This document shows, piece after piece, positions 44,866 to 54,089 of a stretch of DNA of 64,000 bases. Source of the DNA: Ramlibacter sp. (GTDB taxonomy: Bacteria > Pseudomonadota > Gammaproteobacteria > Burkholderiales > Burkholderiaceae_C). A program made the translations under genes and the position numbers. How positions within the stretch are numbered: position 1 is the first letter of the stretch; each line of letters begins with the position of its first letter. The stretch covers positions 56,001-120,000 of the forward strand of contig JACDFR010000004.1 of assembly GCA_013815685.1 (NCBI GenBank), given 5' to 3'. The notes under the pieces are model-generated. The model was not told the origin of the DNA, searched no databases, and was given only the letters and a program-made list of their open reading frames with translations.

Positions 44866-47517
44866 ATGCTGACCGTCGCGCACCTCACCCAGATCATGCG
44901 GCATGCCTCGCATGCCAGGCTTGAAAAACAATTTCTGCCGCCGCTCAGCGAGGCGATGAACGCTTTCGACATCACCGGCCGCCTGCGCGTGGCCGCGTTC
45001 ATCGCCCAGCTTGCGCACGAGTCTGGCGAGTTCAATTTCATGGAGGAGCTCTGGGGCCCGACCGAGGCCCAGAACCGCTACGAGCCGGTAACGCCGTTGT
45101 CCAAGCGGCTGGGCAACACCCAGCCGGGAGACGGCAAGCGGTTCAAGGGCCGGGGGCCGATCCAGATCACGGGCCGCGACAACTACCAGCGCTATGGCGC
45201 GCTGATGGGGCTGGACCTTGTCGGCAAACCCGAGTTGGCCGCGACACCCGAAGTGGGCTTCACCACGGCGGCCCTGTTCTGGCAGAAGAATGGCCTGAAC
45301 GCGTTGGCCGATGCCGGCGATTTCCGCGGCATCACCCAGCGCATCAACGGTGGCCAGAACGGCGCGGCCGACCGGGAAGCGTTCTACGCCCGCGCGCTGG
45401 AAGTGCTCAAGGACGCGTTCCCGTCGGGCGCATCGGCTGCGGCCGCCCGGCGCAAGGCGGCGCCTGCGGAAGACTTCACCCGGGGCGCCGAAGCCGTGCG
45501 CACCGACACCCCACAGCCCGCCAAGCCGGTGCCGGCAGCCAAGGGCAAAAAAGGCGCCGCCAAGGACAAGGCCGGCGGCCGCATTCTCGACGCCCGGCCC
45601 GATACCCTGGATTTCCGCGACACGATGTACGTGCCGACGCTGATCGAGGTGCCCACGCACATCCCCTTGGGCAATTACCTCGACCACGATGTACCCATCC
45701 TCGACCAGGGCACCGAGGGCGCGTGCACCGGCTTCGGGCTGGCGACGGTGGCCAACTACCTGCTGCGCCGCCGGCGCGTCGTGCCCGACGCGGTGCCCGT
45801 CAGCCCGCGCATGCTGTACGACCTGGCGCGGCGCTATGACGAGTGGCCCGGCGAAGATTATTCGGGCTCCAGCGCCCGGGGCGCGATGAAGGGCTGGCAC
45901 AAGCACGGGGTCTGCGCCGAGGCGCTCTATCCGGCGCTGCCGCGCCGCAAGGTTGCGCGCGGCCTGACCGATGCGCGAACGTCCGAAGCGCGGCGGCGCC
46001 CCCTGGGCGCCTACTTCCGCGTGAACCACCGGGATATCGTCGCGATGCATTCAGCCCTGGCCGAAGTGGGCATCCTCTACGCGACCTGCGTGGTGCATGA
46101 GGGCTGGCAGAACGTGGGCGCCGGCGGCGTCATCGCGTTCCCGGGCAAGGACCTGGGAGGTCACGCTTTCGCCATCGTCGCCTACGACGACGAGGGCTTC
46201 TGGATCCAGAACTCCTGGGGCCCGGGCTGGGGTCACCGCGGCTTCGCGCGCGTCTGCTACGACGACTGGCTCAAGAACGGCACCGACGTGTGGGTCGCGC
46301 GGCTCGGTGCGCCGGTGACCTTGCGCACGCTCGAGTCCACCGCCACGGCCCACGCGACCACCTCCGGCCAGACGGCGGCGTATTCGTTCGCAGACCTGCG
46401 CCCGCACGTGGTCAGCGTCGGCAACAATGGCGTGCTCCAGCCTGGCGGCGACTACGGGGTCACGCCCGAGAGCCTGCGCCACATCTTCGAAGAGGACATT
46501 CCCCGCGTCACGCAGGGCTGGAAGAAACTGCGCATCCTGCTCTACGCGCATGGCGGCCTGGTCGGCCAGCAGGCGGCTGTGCAGCGGCTGGCCGAATACC
46601 GGCCGGCGCTGCTGGAGGCGCAGATCTACCCGCTCGCTTTCATCTGGCACAGCGACTACTGGACGACGATCACCAACATCCTGCAGGACGCCGTGCGCCG
46701 CCGCAGGCCCGAGGGCATCCTGGACAAAGCCAAGGACTTCATGCTCGACCGGCTGGACGACGCGCTGGAGCCGGTTGCCCGCGGCCTCACGGGCAAGTCG
46801 GCCTGGAGCGAGATGAAGGAGAACGCGCTGGCGGCCAGCGACAAGGGCGGCGCCGCGCAGTTGGTGGCGGACCTGCTGGCCGGGCTGCAGCACCCGAACG
46901 TGGAGATCCACCTGGTGGGCCACAGCGCCGGGTCCATCCTGCACGCGCCGCTGGTCGAGCTGCTGACCGCCGGCAAGCGAAAGATCGAGAGCTGCACGCT
47001 CTGGGCCCCGGCGTGCACGGTCGACCTGTTCAAGCAGAACTACCTGCCCGCCATCCAGTCAGGAAAAATCGGCCGCTTTGCGCTGTTCATGCTGAACGAT
47101 GAAGCCGAGCAGGCCGACAACTGCGCGAAGATCTACAACAAGTCCTTGCTGTACCTGGTGTCGAACGCCTTTGAGGGCAAGGCCCGCATCCCGGGCTTCC
47201 GGGACGGCGTGCCGATCCTGGGCATGCAGAAGTTCCTCGACCCCGATGTGCAGGCACTGTTCAAGACGGCGCGCCACCGGCTGGTGCTCACGCCCAACCA
47301 GCAGCCGGTGGAATCAGGCATCGCCTCGGAGGCTCGCCACCACGGCGACTTCGACGACGACCCGCACACCGTGGCCTCGACGTTCGCATACATCCTGGGG
47401 TCGGCGGCAAAGGGCGCTCCCGAACCTTCACCGATCCAGTTTCGCAGCAGCGGCAGCTCATTGCGCGAGAAGCGCATGGGCATGGACGCCAGGACTTCGC
47501 TGGACGGCGCCCGCTAA
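44866..47517 (+). CDS. Three-domain protein: GH19 chitinase/lysozyme-like, papain-like C1 protease, alpha/beta-hydrolase
   Basis: An 883-residue protein uniting three catalytic domains. Residues 1-205: GH19-type hydrolase with Glu52 in QLAHESGEF and the block RFKGRGPIQITGRDNYQ, acting on chitin or peptidoglycan. Residues about 205-260: Lys/Ala/Pro linker. Residues about 265-500: papain-fold protease with Gln281, Cys287 (DQGTEGACTGFG), His433 (GGHAFAIV) and Asn449 (NSWGPGWG). Residues about 515-883: alpha/beta-hydrolase with LLYAHGGLVG and nucleophile Ser687 in GHSAGS. No Sec signal peptide, propeptide or membrane helix is seen. The ATG at 44866 has a GGGAG site 5 bp upstream. Convergent with fpr. 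A secreted effector or lysis role is possible but unproven. Confidence 0.85.
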   Translation: MLTVAHLTQIMRHASHARLEKQFLPPLSEAMNAFDITGRLRVAAFIAQLAHESGEFNFMEELWGPTEAQNRYEPVTPLSKRLGNTQPGDGKRFKGRGPIQITGRDNYQRYGALMGLDLVGKPELAATPEVGFTTAALFWQKNGLNALADAGDFRGITQRINGGQNGAADREAFYARALEVLKDAFPSGASAAAARRKAAPAEDFTRGAEAVRTDTPQPAKPVPAAKGKKGAAKDKAGGRILDARPDTLDFRDTMYVPTLIEVPTHIPLGNYLDHDVPILDQGTEGACTGFGLATVANYLLRRRRVVPDAVPVSPRMLYDLARRYDEWPGEDYSGSSARGAMKGWHKHGVCAEALYPALPRRKVARGLTDARTSEARRRPLGAYFRVNHRDIVAMHSALAEVGILYATCVVHEGWQNVGAGGVIAFPGKDLGGHAFAIVAYDDEGFWIQNSWGPGWGHRGFARVCYDDWLKNGTDVWVARLGAPVTLRTLESTATAHATTSGQTAAYSFADLRPHVVSVGNNGVLQPGGDYGVTPESLRHIFEEDIPRVTQGWKKLRILLYAHGGLVGQQAAVQRLAEYRPALLEAQIYPLAFIWHSDYWTTITNILQDAVRRRRPEGILDKAKDFMLDRLDDALEPVARGLTGKSAWSEMKENALAASDKGGAAQLVADLLAGLQHPNVEIHLVGHSAGSILHAPLVELLTAGKRKIESCTLWAPACTVDLFKQNYLPAIQSGKIGRFALFMLNDEAEQADNCAKIYNKSLLYLVSNAFEGKARIPGFRDGVPILGMQKFLDPDVQALFKTARHRLVLTPNQQPVESGIASEARHHGDFDDDPHTVASTFAYILGSAAKGAPEPSPIQFRSSGSSLREKRMGMDARTSLDGAR

Positions 47518-47524
47518 AGAAAGG

Positions 47525-48298
47525 TCACTGCTCCGCGAACGCCCGCTCGATCACGAAATCTCCCGGCCTGGAGGTATTGCCTTCGGTGAAACCCTGTCCT
47601 TCGAGCATCTGCCTGAGATCGCGCAGCATGCCCGGGCTGCCGCAGATCATCACCCGGTCCTCGGACGCGCTGAGCGCGGGGATGCCCAGGTCTTCGAACA
47701 TCTTGCCGGTCTGCATGAGATCGGTGACGCGGCCCATGTTGCGGTAGGCCTCGCGCGTGACGGTCGGGTAGTAGCGCAGCTGGCTGCTCACCATGTCGCC
47801 CAGGAGCTCGTGCGCGGGCAGGTGTTCCACCAGCAGGTCGTGGTAGGCGAGTTCGTCCTTCTGGCGCACGCCGTGCACCAGGATGATCTGCTCGAACTTC
47901 TCGTAGGTCGCCGGGTCGTGGACGATGCTCACGAACGGCGCCAGGCCGGTGCCGGTGGACAGCAGGAAAAGCCGCTTGCCGGGTAGCAGGTAGTCGATGA
48001 GCAGCGTTCCCGTGGGCTTGCGCCCGACGATGATCGTGTCGCCGACCCGGATGTGCTGCAGGCGCGAGGTCAGGGGGCCGTCCGGCACCTTGATGCTGAG
48101 GAATTCGAGGTGGTCTTCGTAGTTCGCGCTGACGATGCTGTAGGCGCGCAGCAGCGGCTTGTCGTTCACCCGCAGGCCGATCATGGTGAAGTGGCCGTTG
48201 GAAAAGCGCAGCGAAGGATCGCGCGTGGTCTTGAAGGTGAACAGGCGGTCGGTCCAATGATGGATGGAAAGGACACGTTCCTCGTTAAATGCGCTCAT
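47525..48298 (-). CDS. fpr: Ferredoxin/flavodoxin--NADP reductase
   Basis: A 257-residue flavoenzyme moving electrons between NADPH and ferredoxin or flavodoxin. FAD-binding block RAYSIVSANYEDHLEF, then the NADP-binding GTGLAPF and CGSPGML, and the C-terminal FAD-stacking region. Length fits the bacterial subclass I Fpr. ATG 48298 begins MSAFNEERV. Convergent with the three-domain gene (7-bp gap). Confidence 0.93.
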   Translation of the reverse strand: MSAFNEERVLSIHHWTDRLFTFKTTRDPSLRFSNGHFTMIGLRVNDKPLLRAYSIVSANYEDHLEFLSIKVPDGPLTSRLQHIRVGDTIIVGRKPTGTLLIDYLLPGKRLFLLSTGTGLAPFVSIVHDPATYEKFEQIILVHGVRQKDELAYHDLLVEHLPAHELLGDMVSSQLRYYPTVTREAYRNMGRVTDLMQTGKMFEDLGIPALSASEDRVMICGSPGMLRDLRQMLEGQGFTEGNTSRPGDFVIERAFAEQ

Positions 48299-48349
48299 GC
48301 TCGTTTTCAGGGTTCTGGGGAAAGACAAATCGGGGGGCCGGCCCGTATC

Positions 48350-49396
48350 TTATTCAGCCCCGGCCGGGGCCATCTGCTTGCGCCGGTATTCCCCTTGCCG
48401 CTCGAGCATCCACCCCGGGTATTCCGCGGGCAAGCTGCTCGCATCGCCGATCCGCGCCAGCTCTTCGGCGCCCAGCATAACGCGTGTCGCCCCGATATTG
48501 TCCGCAAGCTGCTCGGGCCGCTTGGCGCCGATGATGACACTGGTGACCTGTGGCTGGTGCAGCAGCCATGCCAGCGCCACCTGCGCCACCGACACGCCGT
48601 GCGCCTGGGCGATCGGGCGCATGACGTCGATGCAAGTCCAGGCCCGCTCCTTGTCGACCGGTGGAAAGTCGAAGGCATTGCGCCTGCTGCCGGCCTCGCC
48701 CTGCCGGTCGCGGCCGTACTTGCCGCTCAGCAAGCCGCCGGCCAGCGGGCTCCACACCATCAGGCCGACCCCTTCGCTGCGCATCATCGGGATCAGCTCA
48801 CGTTCCAGATCGCGCCCGGCGACGGTGTAATAGGCCTGCAGCGACTCGAAGCGCGCCAAGCCCAGCCTCTCTGCGATTCCCAGCGCCTTGACGATCTGCC
48901 AGGCCGCCCAGTTGGAGACGCCGACATAGCGTACATGGCCATGCCGCACCAGCTGGTCGAGCGCGCGCACGGTTTCCTCGATGGGGGTCGCCGGGTCGAA
49001 CCCGTGGATCTGGTACAGGTCGATGTGATCGAGCTGCAGCCGCTTCAGGCTGGCCTTCACGCCGTCCAGGATGTGGCTGCGCGTGGCGCCGCGGGCATTG
49101 GAACCTTTGCCGGTTTCGCCGAAGACCTTGGTGGCGACGACCACCTCCTCACGGGCGATCTTCAGGTTCTTCAACGCCTGGCCGGTGATCTGCTCCGAAG
49201 CGCCGCCCGCGTACACGTCGGCGGTGTCGATGAAATTGATGCCGGCCTCCAGCGATTGCCCGATGAGCCGCTCCGCATCGGATTGCTGCAATTTTCCGAT
49301 GGTGCCCCACATCCCCTCGGCCCCGCCGAAAGTCATGGTCCCCAGGCACAGTTCCGATACGAAAAGGCCGGTACGGCCGAGTGGACGATGGCGCAT
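48350..49396 (-). CDS. Aldo/keto reductase
   Basis: A 348-residue NADPH-dependent oxidoreductase with the family tetrad: Asp and Tyr in FIDTADVYAGGASE, Lys in VVATKVFG, His in YQIHGFD. The C-terminal cofactor block QVTSVIIGAKRPEQL is present. Start at ATG 49396 (MRHRPLGRTGLF) with a GGGAG site upstream. Substrate unknown. It lies 51 bp upstream of fpr on the same strand, so the two may share a transcript. Confidence 0.9.
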   Translation of the reverse strand: MRHRPLGRTGLFVSELCLGTMTFGGAEGMWGTIGKLQQSDAERLIGQSLEAGINFIDTADVYAGGASEQITGQALKNLKIAREEVVVATKVFGETGKGSNARGATRSHILDGVKASLKRLQLDHIDLYQIHGFDPATPIEETVRALDQLVRHGHVRYVGVSNWAAWQIVKALGIAERLGLARFESLQAYYTVAGRDLERELIPMMRSEGVGLMVWSPLAGGLLSGKYGRDRQGEAGSRRNAFDFPPVDKERAWTCIDVMRPIAQAHGVSVAQVALAWLLHQPQVTSVIIGAKRPEQLADNIGATRVMLGAEELARIGDASSLPAEYPGWMLERQGEYRRKQMAPAGAE

Positions 49397-49497
49397 GTTG
49401 AGCTCCCGCGAAAGGTGAAAGGGGCCGGCGGCCCCTTCGAAGTGCGTGAGCATACGCGGTGCGGGCGTCTCGCGCCGCGCCGCGCGCCAAGACCTCG

Positions 49498-49722
49498 CTA
49501 GCTGCGGCCTGGCGCGGATCCCTCGCCCGACTCGCGCGTGTTGCCGTTGCTATCGCTGGCCGGTGCCTCCTTGTCCTTGAGCTCGCCGGCCTGGCCGCGA
49601 TCGCGCGGCGTGCCGTCCTGCCCCGCAACGTCGGTGGGTTCGTCCCGCAAGGAAAAATCGGATTCGACGTCGGGCAGGTGGGTATCGCCGGTCATCTTGG
49701 CACTGTTCTTGGCATTGGGCAT
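49498..49722 (-). CDS. Small hydrophilic protein of unknown function
   Basis: A 74-residue, strongly charged, probably disordered protein (MPNAKNSAKMTGDTHLPDVE then DEPTDVAGQDGTPRDRG). Support for translation is an AGGAG site 5 bp before the ATG and a composition unlike random out-of-frame GC-rich sequence. No family recognised. It is divergent from the pair of stress-type proteins at 50043. Confidence 0.55.
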   Translation of the reverse strand: MPNAKNSAKMTGDTHLPDVESDFSLRDEPTDVAGQDGTPRDRGQAGELKDKEAPASDSNGNTRESGEGSAPGRS

Positions 49723-50042
49723 ATAGGCTCCTGTTGAATATCGGTTGTCGATTTTGGCCAGGGTCGTTCGTCATAGTGGTATCAATCCTCGAAACCAGAA
49801 AGAAAACCGCCTTGAGTCGCGGGTGTCGTCGCCTTGATTGCCGCTGGGCCTGTTTCGCCTCCTTGGGCTGGCGCCTGACTGATGCACGACGCGCCTGCGC
49901 CGGCCCAAGCGCACGCCTGAGTTGCGCTGCGCCGGATTGCTCCTACAAGCCGGTCGGACCGCGCGTCGGCGCATCAGCACCTGCGCCGACATCATCTTTT
50001 CGCGGTAAGACTAGCTTGAGTGGTATCCAACCAGGAGAACCC
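49723..50042. other. Divergent intergenic region, about 320 bp
   Basis: No gene is seen. The region separates the small hydrophilic gene from the membrane-anchored protein at 50043 and must hold promoters for both. A run 'agaaagaaaa' near 49800 and an AACCAGGAGAA ribosome site just before 50043 are visible; no confident promoter hexamers or operators can be named. Confidence 0.5.
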
Positions 50043-50645
50043 ATGGATACAAACCTCATTCTGATCGCTGTGGTGGTCTTAGCCTTGCTTGCGGTGGCCG
50101 GATGGCTGCTGATGCGCAAGAAGGAATCGCAAACGCTTGAAAAACAGTTCGGGCCCGAGTACGGCCGCGCCGTCGACGAGCTCGGTAGCCGTCCCAAGGC
50201 CGAAGCCGAACTAAAGGCCAGGCAAAAGCGGGTGGAGCAACTCCATATCGTTGCCTTGTCCCCTGCCGATGCGAATCGGTTCAGCGACTCGTGGCGCGCG
50301 CTGCAGGGCCGCTTCGTCGACGACCCCAAGGGCGTGCTCACAGAAGCCGACCAGCTCGTGCGCGACCTGATGCAAAAACGCGGCTACCCGATGGGAGACT
50401 TCGATCGCCGGGCCGCCGATATCTCCGTGGACCACCCGGCCGTGGTGGACCATTACCGCGCGGCGCACGACATCGCGGTCAAAAACCGCGAAGGACAGGC
50501 CGACACCGAGGTCATGCGCCAGGCCATCATCCACTATCGCGCCTTGTTCGCCGAACTGCTGGAGGTCGAAGGCGCCGCGCCCGCGCGCGCGGATCAACAG
50601 CAGGAGCAAGATCGCAAGCAGCAACACATGGAGGCGCACTCATGA
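50043..50645 (+). CDS. Hypothetical membrane-anchored protein (first of a homologous pair)
   Basis: A 200-residue protein: one N-terminal membrane helix (LILIAVVVLALLAVAGWLL), a charged linker, then a helical cytoplasmic domain with RFSDSWRALQGRFVDDPKGV and LVRDLMQKRGYPMGDF. The C-terminus is Gln-rich. The core W(x4)GRFVDDP(x8)ADxLV recurs in the next protein, so the two are related by domain duplication. Function unknown. Good AGGAG site before ATG 50043. ATGA overlap with the next gene. Confidence 0.8.
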   Translation: MDTNLILIAVVVLALLAVAGWLLMRKKESQTLEKQFGPEYGRAVDELGSRPKAEAELKARQKRVEQLHIVALSPADANRFSDSWRALQGRFVDDPKGVLTEADQLVRDLMQKRGYPMGDFDRRAADISVDHPAVVDHYRAAHDIAVKNREGQADTEVMRQAIIHYRALFAELLEVEGAAPARADQQQEQDRKQQHMEAHS

Positions 50646-51016
50646 GCCGCGAACAGGAACAACCCAGCTTCGGCACCGCCGATCTCGTCGCCGGCACGCA
50701 GCCATCCCGGACCGACGAGGCACGGCAACCCGAACGTGATCAGCAGCCGGCCGCGCTGTTTCCCTCCGACACCGCGGAAAGCTTTCGCTCCCGTTGGGAC
50801 ACCATCCAGATCGGCTTCGTCGACGACCCGCGCAAAGCGGTGCAGCAGGCGGACGAACTGGTCGCCACAGTGATGAAGAGCCTGGCGGAAAGTTTCGCCG
50901 GGCAACGCGCCAGCATCGAGGGCGACCTCGGGCAAAACGAGCAGGCCTCCACCGAAAACCTGCGCGTGGCGCTACGCAGCTACCGGTCGTTCTTCGATCG
51001 CCTGCTGTCGCTTTAG
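50642..51016 (+). CDS. Hypothetical soluble protein (second of a homologous pair)
   Basis: A 124-residue soluble protein sharing SFRSRWDTIQIGFVDDPRKA and ADELVATVM with the preceding protein but lacking the membrane helix. The N-terminal 40 residues are polar and probably disordered. Translationally coupled to the preceding gene (ATGA). The pair looks like a two-component unit, one membrane-bound and one soluble; function unknown. Confidence 0.78.
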   Translation: MSREQEQPSFGTADLVAGTQPSRTDEARQPERDQQPAALFPSDTAESFRSRWDTIQIGFVDDPRKAVQQADELVATVMKSLAESFAGQRASIEGDLGQNEQASTENLRVALRSYRSFFDRLLSL

Positions 51017-51164
51017 CGTGGGGCAACGGGACTGATTGCCGCGAGCTCGGATGTCACGGCCCTGGCGCCGGCAGCCGGACCTTGAATTCGGACCCCTCGA
51101 GGTCGGTCTTTTTCAAGTCCAGCTTGCCTACCCCAGCGCGCGTGATGTCCCGGCTGTCAGCGCT

Positions 51165-52649
51165 CTACCAGCTGGCCGCCATGGAATCGCGCGAGAAGCG
51201 CGGGTCGCGCGTGATGGACCCGAGGTCGACGAACTCCATGTCCGACATCCTGATGGCGCGCATCTGGGCATTGGTGCGCAGGTCCCATGCGGCGTTGGGT
51301 TCGCCCTGCACGTGGAAGTCGGCGCCGTTGTCCGAAACGTACAAGCCGTAGCGCTTGGCCGCGGTTGCCAGCGCCTTGGCCTGCGTGGTCCAGTCATCGG
51401 GGATGACGAAATCCGCCCTCAGGCGAAGCAGCGCTCCGAAGGGGATAGCGCCCGGGTTGTCGCCGCCGGCGGCGAAACGCCCGGGCCAGAGCGTCTCGAT
51501 GGCCAGAGCGGCATCACGGAAGTTGACGCGCAGGGCGTGCTTGATCTCGCCGGACGAAGCCTCGGCCGCCTTGGCCAGCAGCGGCGTGATCGGCAGGCCG
51601 GCGGCGTCGGCCGAAGCCCAGTCGTTCGGACGCAGCGACAGCGACTTCAGGTCCCAGGCCGCGGTGACACTGGTGTACCACTGGCCCGACAGGTTGTAGG
51701 AAAAGAAGCTTTCCCACAGGCGGCAGGCGCCCTTTTCCACCACCAGAACGTGCTTATCGCCGCAGGTGTTCGGGTCATTGCACAGCCCGTCCTCGCTCAG
51801 CAGCCTCGAGGCCACCGGGAAGGGGAAACGCCGCTGGTTGGTGGGCACGGCACCGCAGTTGCGGGCGATGCTGAAACCGCCGTTGCCGTCGGACACCGCA
51901 CAGTCGCTCTTGTCGGGATAGCCCCGATCCATACTCTGGCCGGAGGTGGAAAAGTCGAACGAGACAACCGGCCAGTCAGTGGTGGCGGATGTGCCGTCGA
52001 CCACGTTGATCGGCATGCCCCAATAGGAGCCGTAGTCGGCCTGGTTTTCGTTGACGCCCCAGTCGGTCTGGAACGACAGGTCGCGGCCCGCCACGTTGAC
52101 CCACTGGTCGCTCCGGGCATGCTTCGGAAAGCGCGCAACATCGTCGATGCGGGTGTTGAATATCGCTGAGGCCGGGAACATCTCGCAGTCCGCGAGAACG
52201 GGGGCCGATGTGGAAGCCGAGGGGGTGGAGCTGGGGGCGGCTGTTGAGCCAGATCCGGAACCTGCACCCGAACCTGCACCTGCACCTGCACCTGAACCTG
52301 CGCCTGAATCGAAACCCGAGCCTGAACCTGAACCTGCACCTGAACCTGAACCTGAACCTGAACCTGAACCTGAACCTGAACCTGAACCTGAACCTGAACC
52401 TGAACCTGAATCGAAACCTGAATCGAAACCCGAGCCTGAACTGGAGCCCGGCAGTTTGGCCGCCGGCGTGGGCGTGGGCGTGGACGCGGAAGAGCCGCTG
52501 GCTTCACCACTTTCGGCGGTGGTGCCTGCCAAGGATGTCGCTTCGAGACCCGCGCTGCCGCCACCGCCGCCGCCACATCCGGCCACGCTCACGAGCGCTG
52601 CGCTACATAGAAACCCTGTCAGACCACGCCATGTGTTGTTGTCAGTCAA
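51165..52649 (-). CDS. Predicted lipoprotein with long Gly/Ser repeat linker
   Basis: A 494-residue secreted lipoprotein: signal sequence with lipobox LVSVAGC, a poly-Gly patch, then residues about 68-135 of (Ser-Gly)n with scattered Phe-Asp and Ala units, and a C-terminal domain of about 340 residues beginning [20 protein letters not shown]. The C-terminal domain has several Cys and Trp residues and no motif I can name. The start is a TTG at 52649 with AGAGGTG upstream. A surface-anchored domain held off the membrane by a flexible stalk is the likely layout. Confidence 0.8.
   Translation of the reverse strand: MTDNNTWRGLTGFLCSAALVSVAGCGGGGGGSAGLEATSLAGTTAESGEASGSSASTPTPTPAAKLPGSSSGSGFDSGFDSGSGSGSGSGSGSGSGSGSGSGSGAGSGSGSGFDSGAGSGAGAGAGSGAGSGSGSTAAPSSTPSASTSAPVLADCEMFPASAIFNTRIDDVARFPKHARSDQWVNVAGRDLSFQTDWGVNENQADYGSYWGMPINVVDGTSATTDWPVVSFDFSTSGQSMDRGYPDKSDCAVSDGNGGFSIARNCGAVPTNQRRFPFPVASRLLSEDGLCNDPNTCGDKHVLVVEKGACRLWESFFSYNLSGQWYTSVTAAWDLKSLSLRPNDWASADAAGLPITPLLAKAAEASSGEIKHALRVNFRDAALAIETLWPGRFAAGGDNPGAIPFGALLRLRADFVIPDDWTTQAKALATAAKRYGLYVSDNGADFHVQGEPNAAWDLRTNAQMRAIRMSDMEFVDLGSITRDPRFSRDSMAASW
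52257..52446 (-). repeat. Hexanucleotide tandem repeat encoding Ser-Gly
   Basis: On the plus strand the unit is cctgaa, present in about 15 near-perfect consecutive copies at 52321-52410, with looser copies (cctgca, tcgaaa) on both sides. In the lipoprotein frame it encodes Ser-Gly. Six-base units keep the frame when copy number changes. Confidence 0.95.
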
Positions 52650-52841
52650 TTCGCACCTCTAGTTCAAAGAGGGGTGCATTGTGAGCATAGGGACGCGCTT
52701 TACAAGCGTCACCGTCTGAAAGGCTATGGTGCGTTACGTTACGTACCAAGACTTTATCTGTGGAATTGTTGGCAAATACGATCCTGCTGACCTAACATTT
52801 CCTACACGATTGGTCTTTACAGATGTTGGCTGTCGAGCCGT

Positions 52842-53606
52842 TCACGCGATGCCGTGGCATTTCTTGTACTTCCTGCCGCTGCCGCACGGGCAAGGATCGT
52901 TGCGCCCGGGGACCGGCGCTTTGCGGGTCGATTCGGTGCGCGGCCCCAGGCTTTTCCATAGCTGGCGCAGGTCGTAGCTGGCCCAGATGGCGGCCCCCAA
53001 TTCGTCCAGCCGCTGCTCGCTCACGCTGGGCGGCCCGTCCTCGGAGAACATCGAAACCGACGGTGCGCCGCGTTCGTCCTCGGTGAGCGCCACGATGTCG
53101 GCCAGTGCGTGGTCAAGCATTTGCGCCGCGTCGGCGTCACGCGGCGGCGCCCAGTCGTCAGGCCAGGTTTCGACCGCATACATGAAGCCCAGCGCCCACA
53201 CCTGGGCATAAGCGGGCAGGGCAGCCGGGTCGGTGTCGCCGCGCTCGGCCTCAGGCAGTGCCAGCACGGCGCCCCGCGTGTCCAGCGCTTCGGGCTGGTA
53301 GGTACGTTCATCGTCCAGGCTCTCGACCGGTGCGTCGAGGGACGCCGCGACCTCGGCCCAGCGGCGGTGCCAACGCCAGACGAACTCCATGTGCGCGGCG
53401 GGCTTGAAGCTCTCCCCCAGCAGCACGGGCCAATATTCGTCGGAAGCAATGGGGCGCCTGCAGCACACCAGCGCGGCCAGAAAGCCCTCGCAGAACTCCC
53501 ATTGCGGGATTTCGTCATCGTGTTCGCGCAGGGCGTCGAGCTCGGCATCCTGGGCGTCGTAGTCCTCGGGGCCGAGCGGCTGGGTGAAGTCGGGGGATGG
53601 TTTCAT
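52842..53606 (-). CDS. UPF0149/YecA-type protein with SEC-C zinc motif
   Basis: A 254-residue cytoplasmic protein. The N-terminal part resembles UPF0149 ([28 protein letters not shown]), and the last about 20 residues are a SEC-C zinc-binding motif ([18 protein letters not shown]), as found at the end of SecA and YecA. YecA-like proteins associate with ribosomes or the Sec system in E. coli; the role here is inferred from the motif. Confidence 0.88.
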   Translation of the reverse strand: MKPSPDFTQPLGPEDYDAQDAELDALREHDDEIPQWEFCEGFLAALVCCRRPIASDEYWPVLLGESFKPAAHMEFVWRWHRRWAEVAASLDAPVESLDDERTYQPEALDTRGAVLALPEAERGDTDPAALPAYAQVWALGFMYAVETWPDDWAPPRDADAAQMLDHALADIVALTEDERGAPSVSMFSEDGPPSVSEQRLDELGAAIWASYDLRQLWKSLGPRTESTRKAPVPGRNDPCPCGSGRKYKKCHGIA

Positions 53607-53725
53607 GGAGCGCCGATTGTGCAGCGGGCCGGCGCCTCACGGCAGGCGTCCATTCTTTCCTACAGGCGGGCGCCGCCGGCGGTGCAACACTGCATAGACC
53701 GTCGTTATCCATCGGGTGGGCCGCC

Positions 53726-54052
53726 ATGCAAGAGACCGCTTTTCGCACCTTGCTGTATCGCTACTTCTTCTTCAGCTGGCTGTTCAAGGATGTCGGCGCG
53801 GGCAATCTTTTCGAGCGGGCCGCTGCAGCGCGCTACAACCGGGAGCAGGCACGCTGGCTGCCCACCTATGTCCTGCGCTGGCTCTGGCTGGGCCTGGTGT
53901 TCTATGCCGCCGGCGGCGTTGCTGAGCTTGTGCTGCAGGCGCCGGCGCTGGTCCTTCTTCTTTTTTATACGGCCAGCGTCGTGAGCCTGTCTTTCACGGT
54001 CACCATCGGCACGGCCTGGCTGGGAATCCGGGCCCAACAGCGGTCCCTGTGA
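53726..54052 (+). CDS. Small membrane protein of unknown function
   Basis: A 108-residue protein with two predicted membrane helices (WLGLVFYAAGGVAELVL, then ALVLLLFYTASVVSLSF) and a basic N-terminus containing YRYFFFSWLFKDVG. No family motif recognised. ATG 53726 has only a weak ribosome site (GGGTGG). Confidence 0.7.
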   Translation: MQETAFRTLLYRYFFFSWLFKDVGAGNLFERAAAARYNREQARWLPTYVLRWLWLGLVFYAAGGVAELVLQAPALVLLLFYTASVVSLSFTVTIGTAWLGIRAQQRSL

Positions 54053-54089
54053 GGGCAGGGGCGATCCCGCAACATCCAGTTCCGGCGCT

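Noticed and set aside
52051..52662. Plus-strand frame encoding long Pro-Glu repeats
   Set aside because: It is the complement of the Ser-Gly repeat in the lipoprotein gene. The minus-strand reading has a signal peptide, a lipobox and a coherent C-terminal domain.
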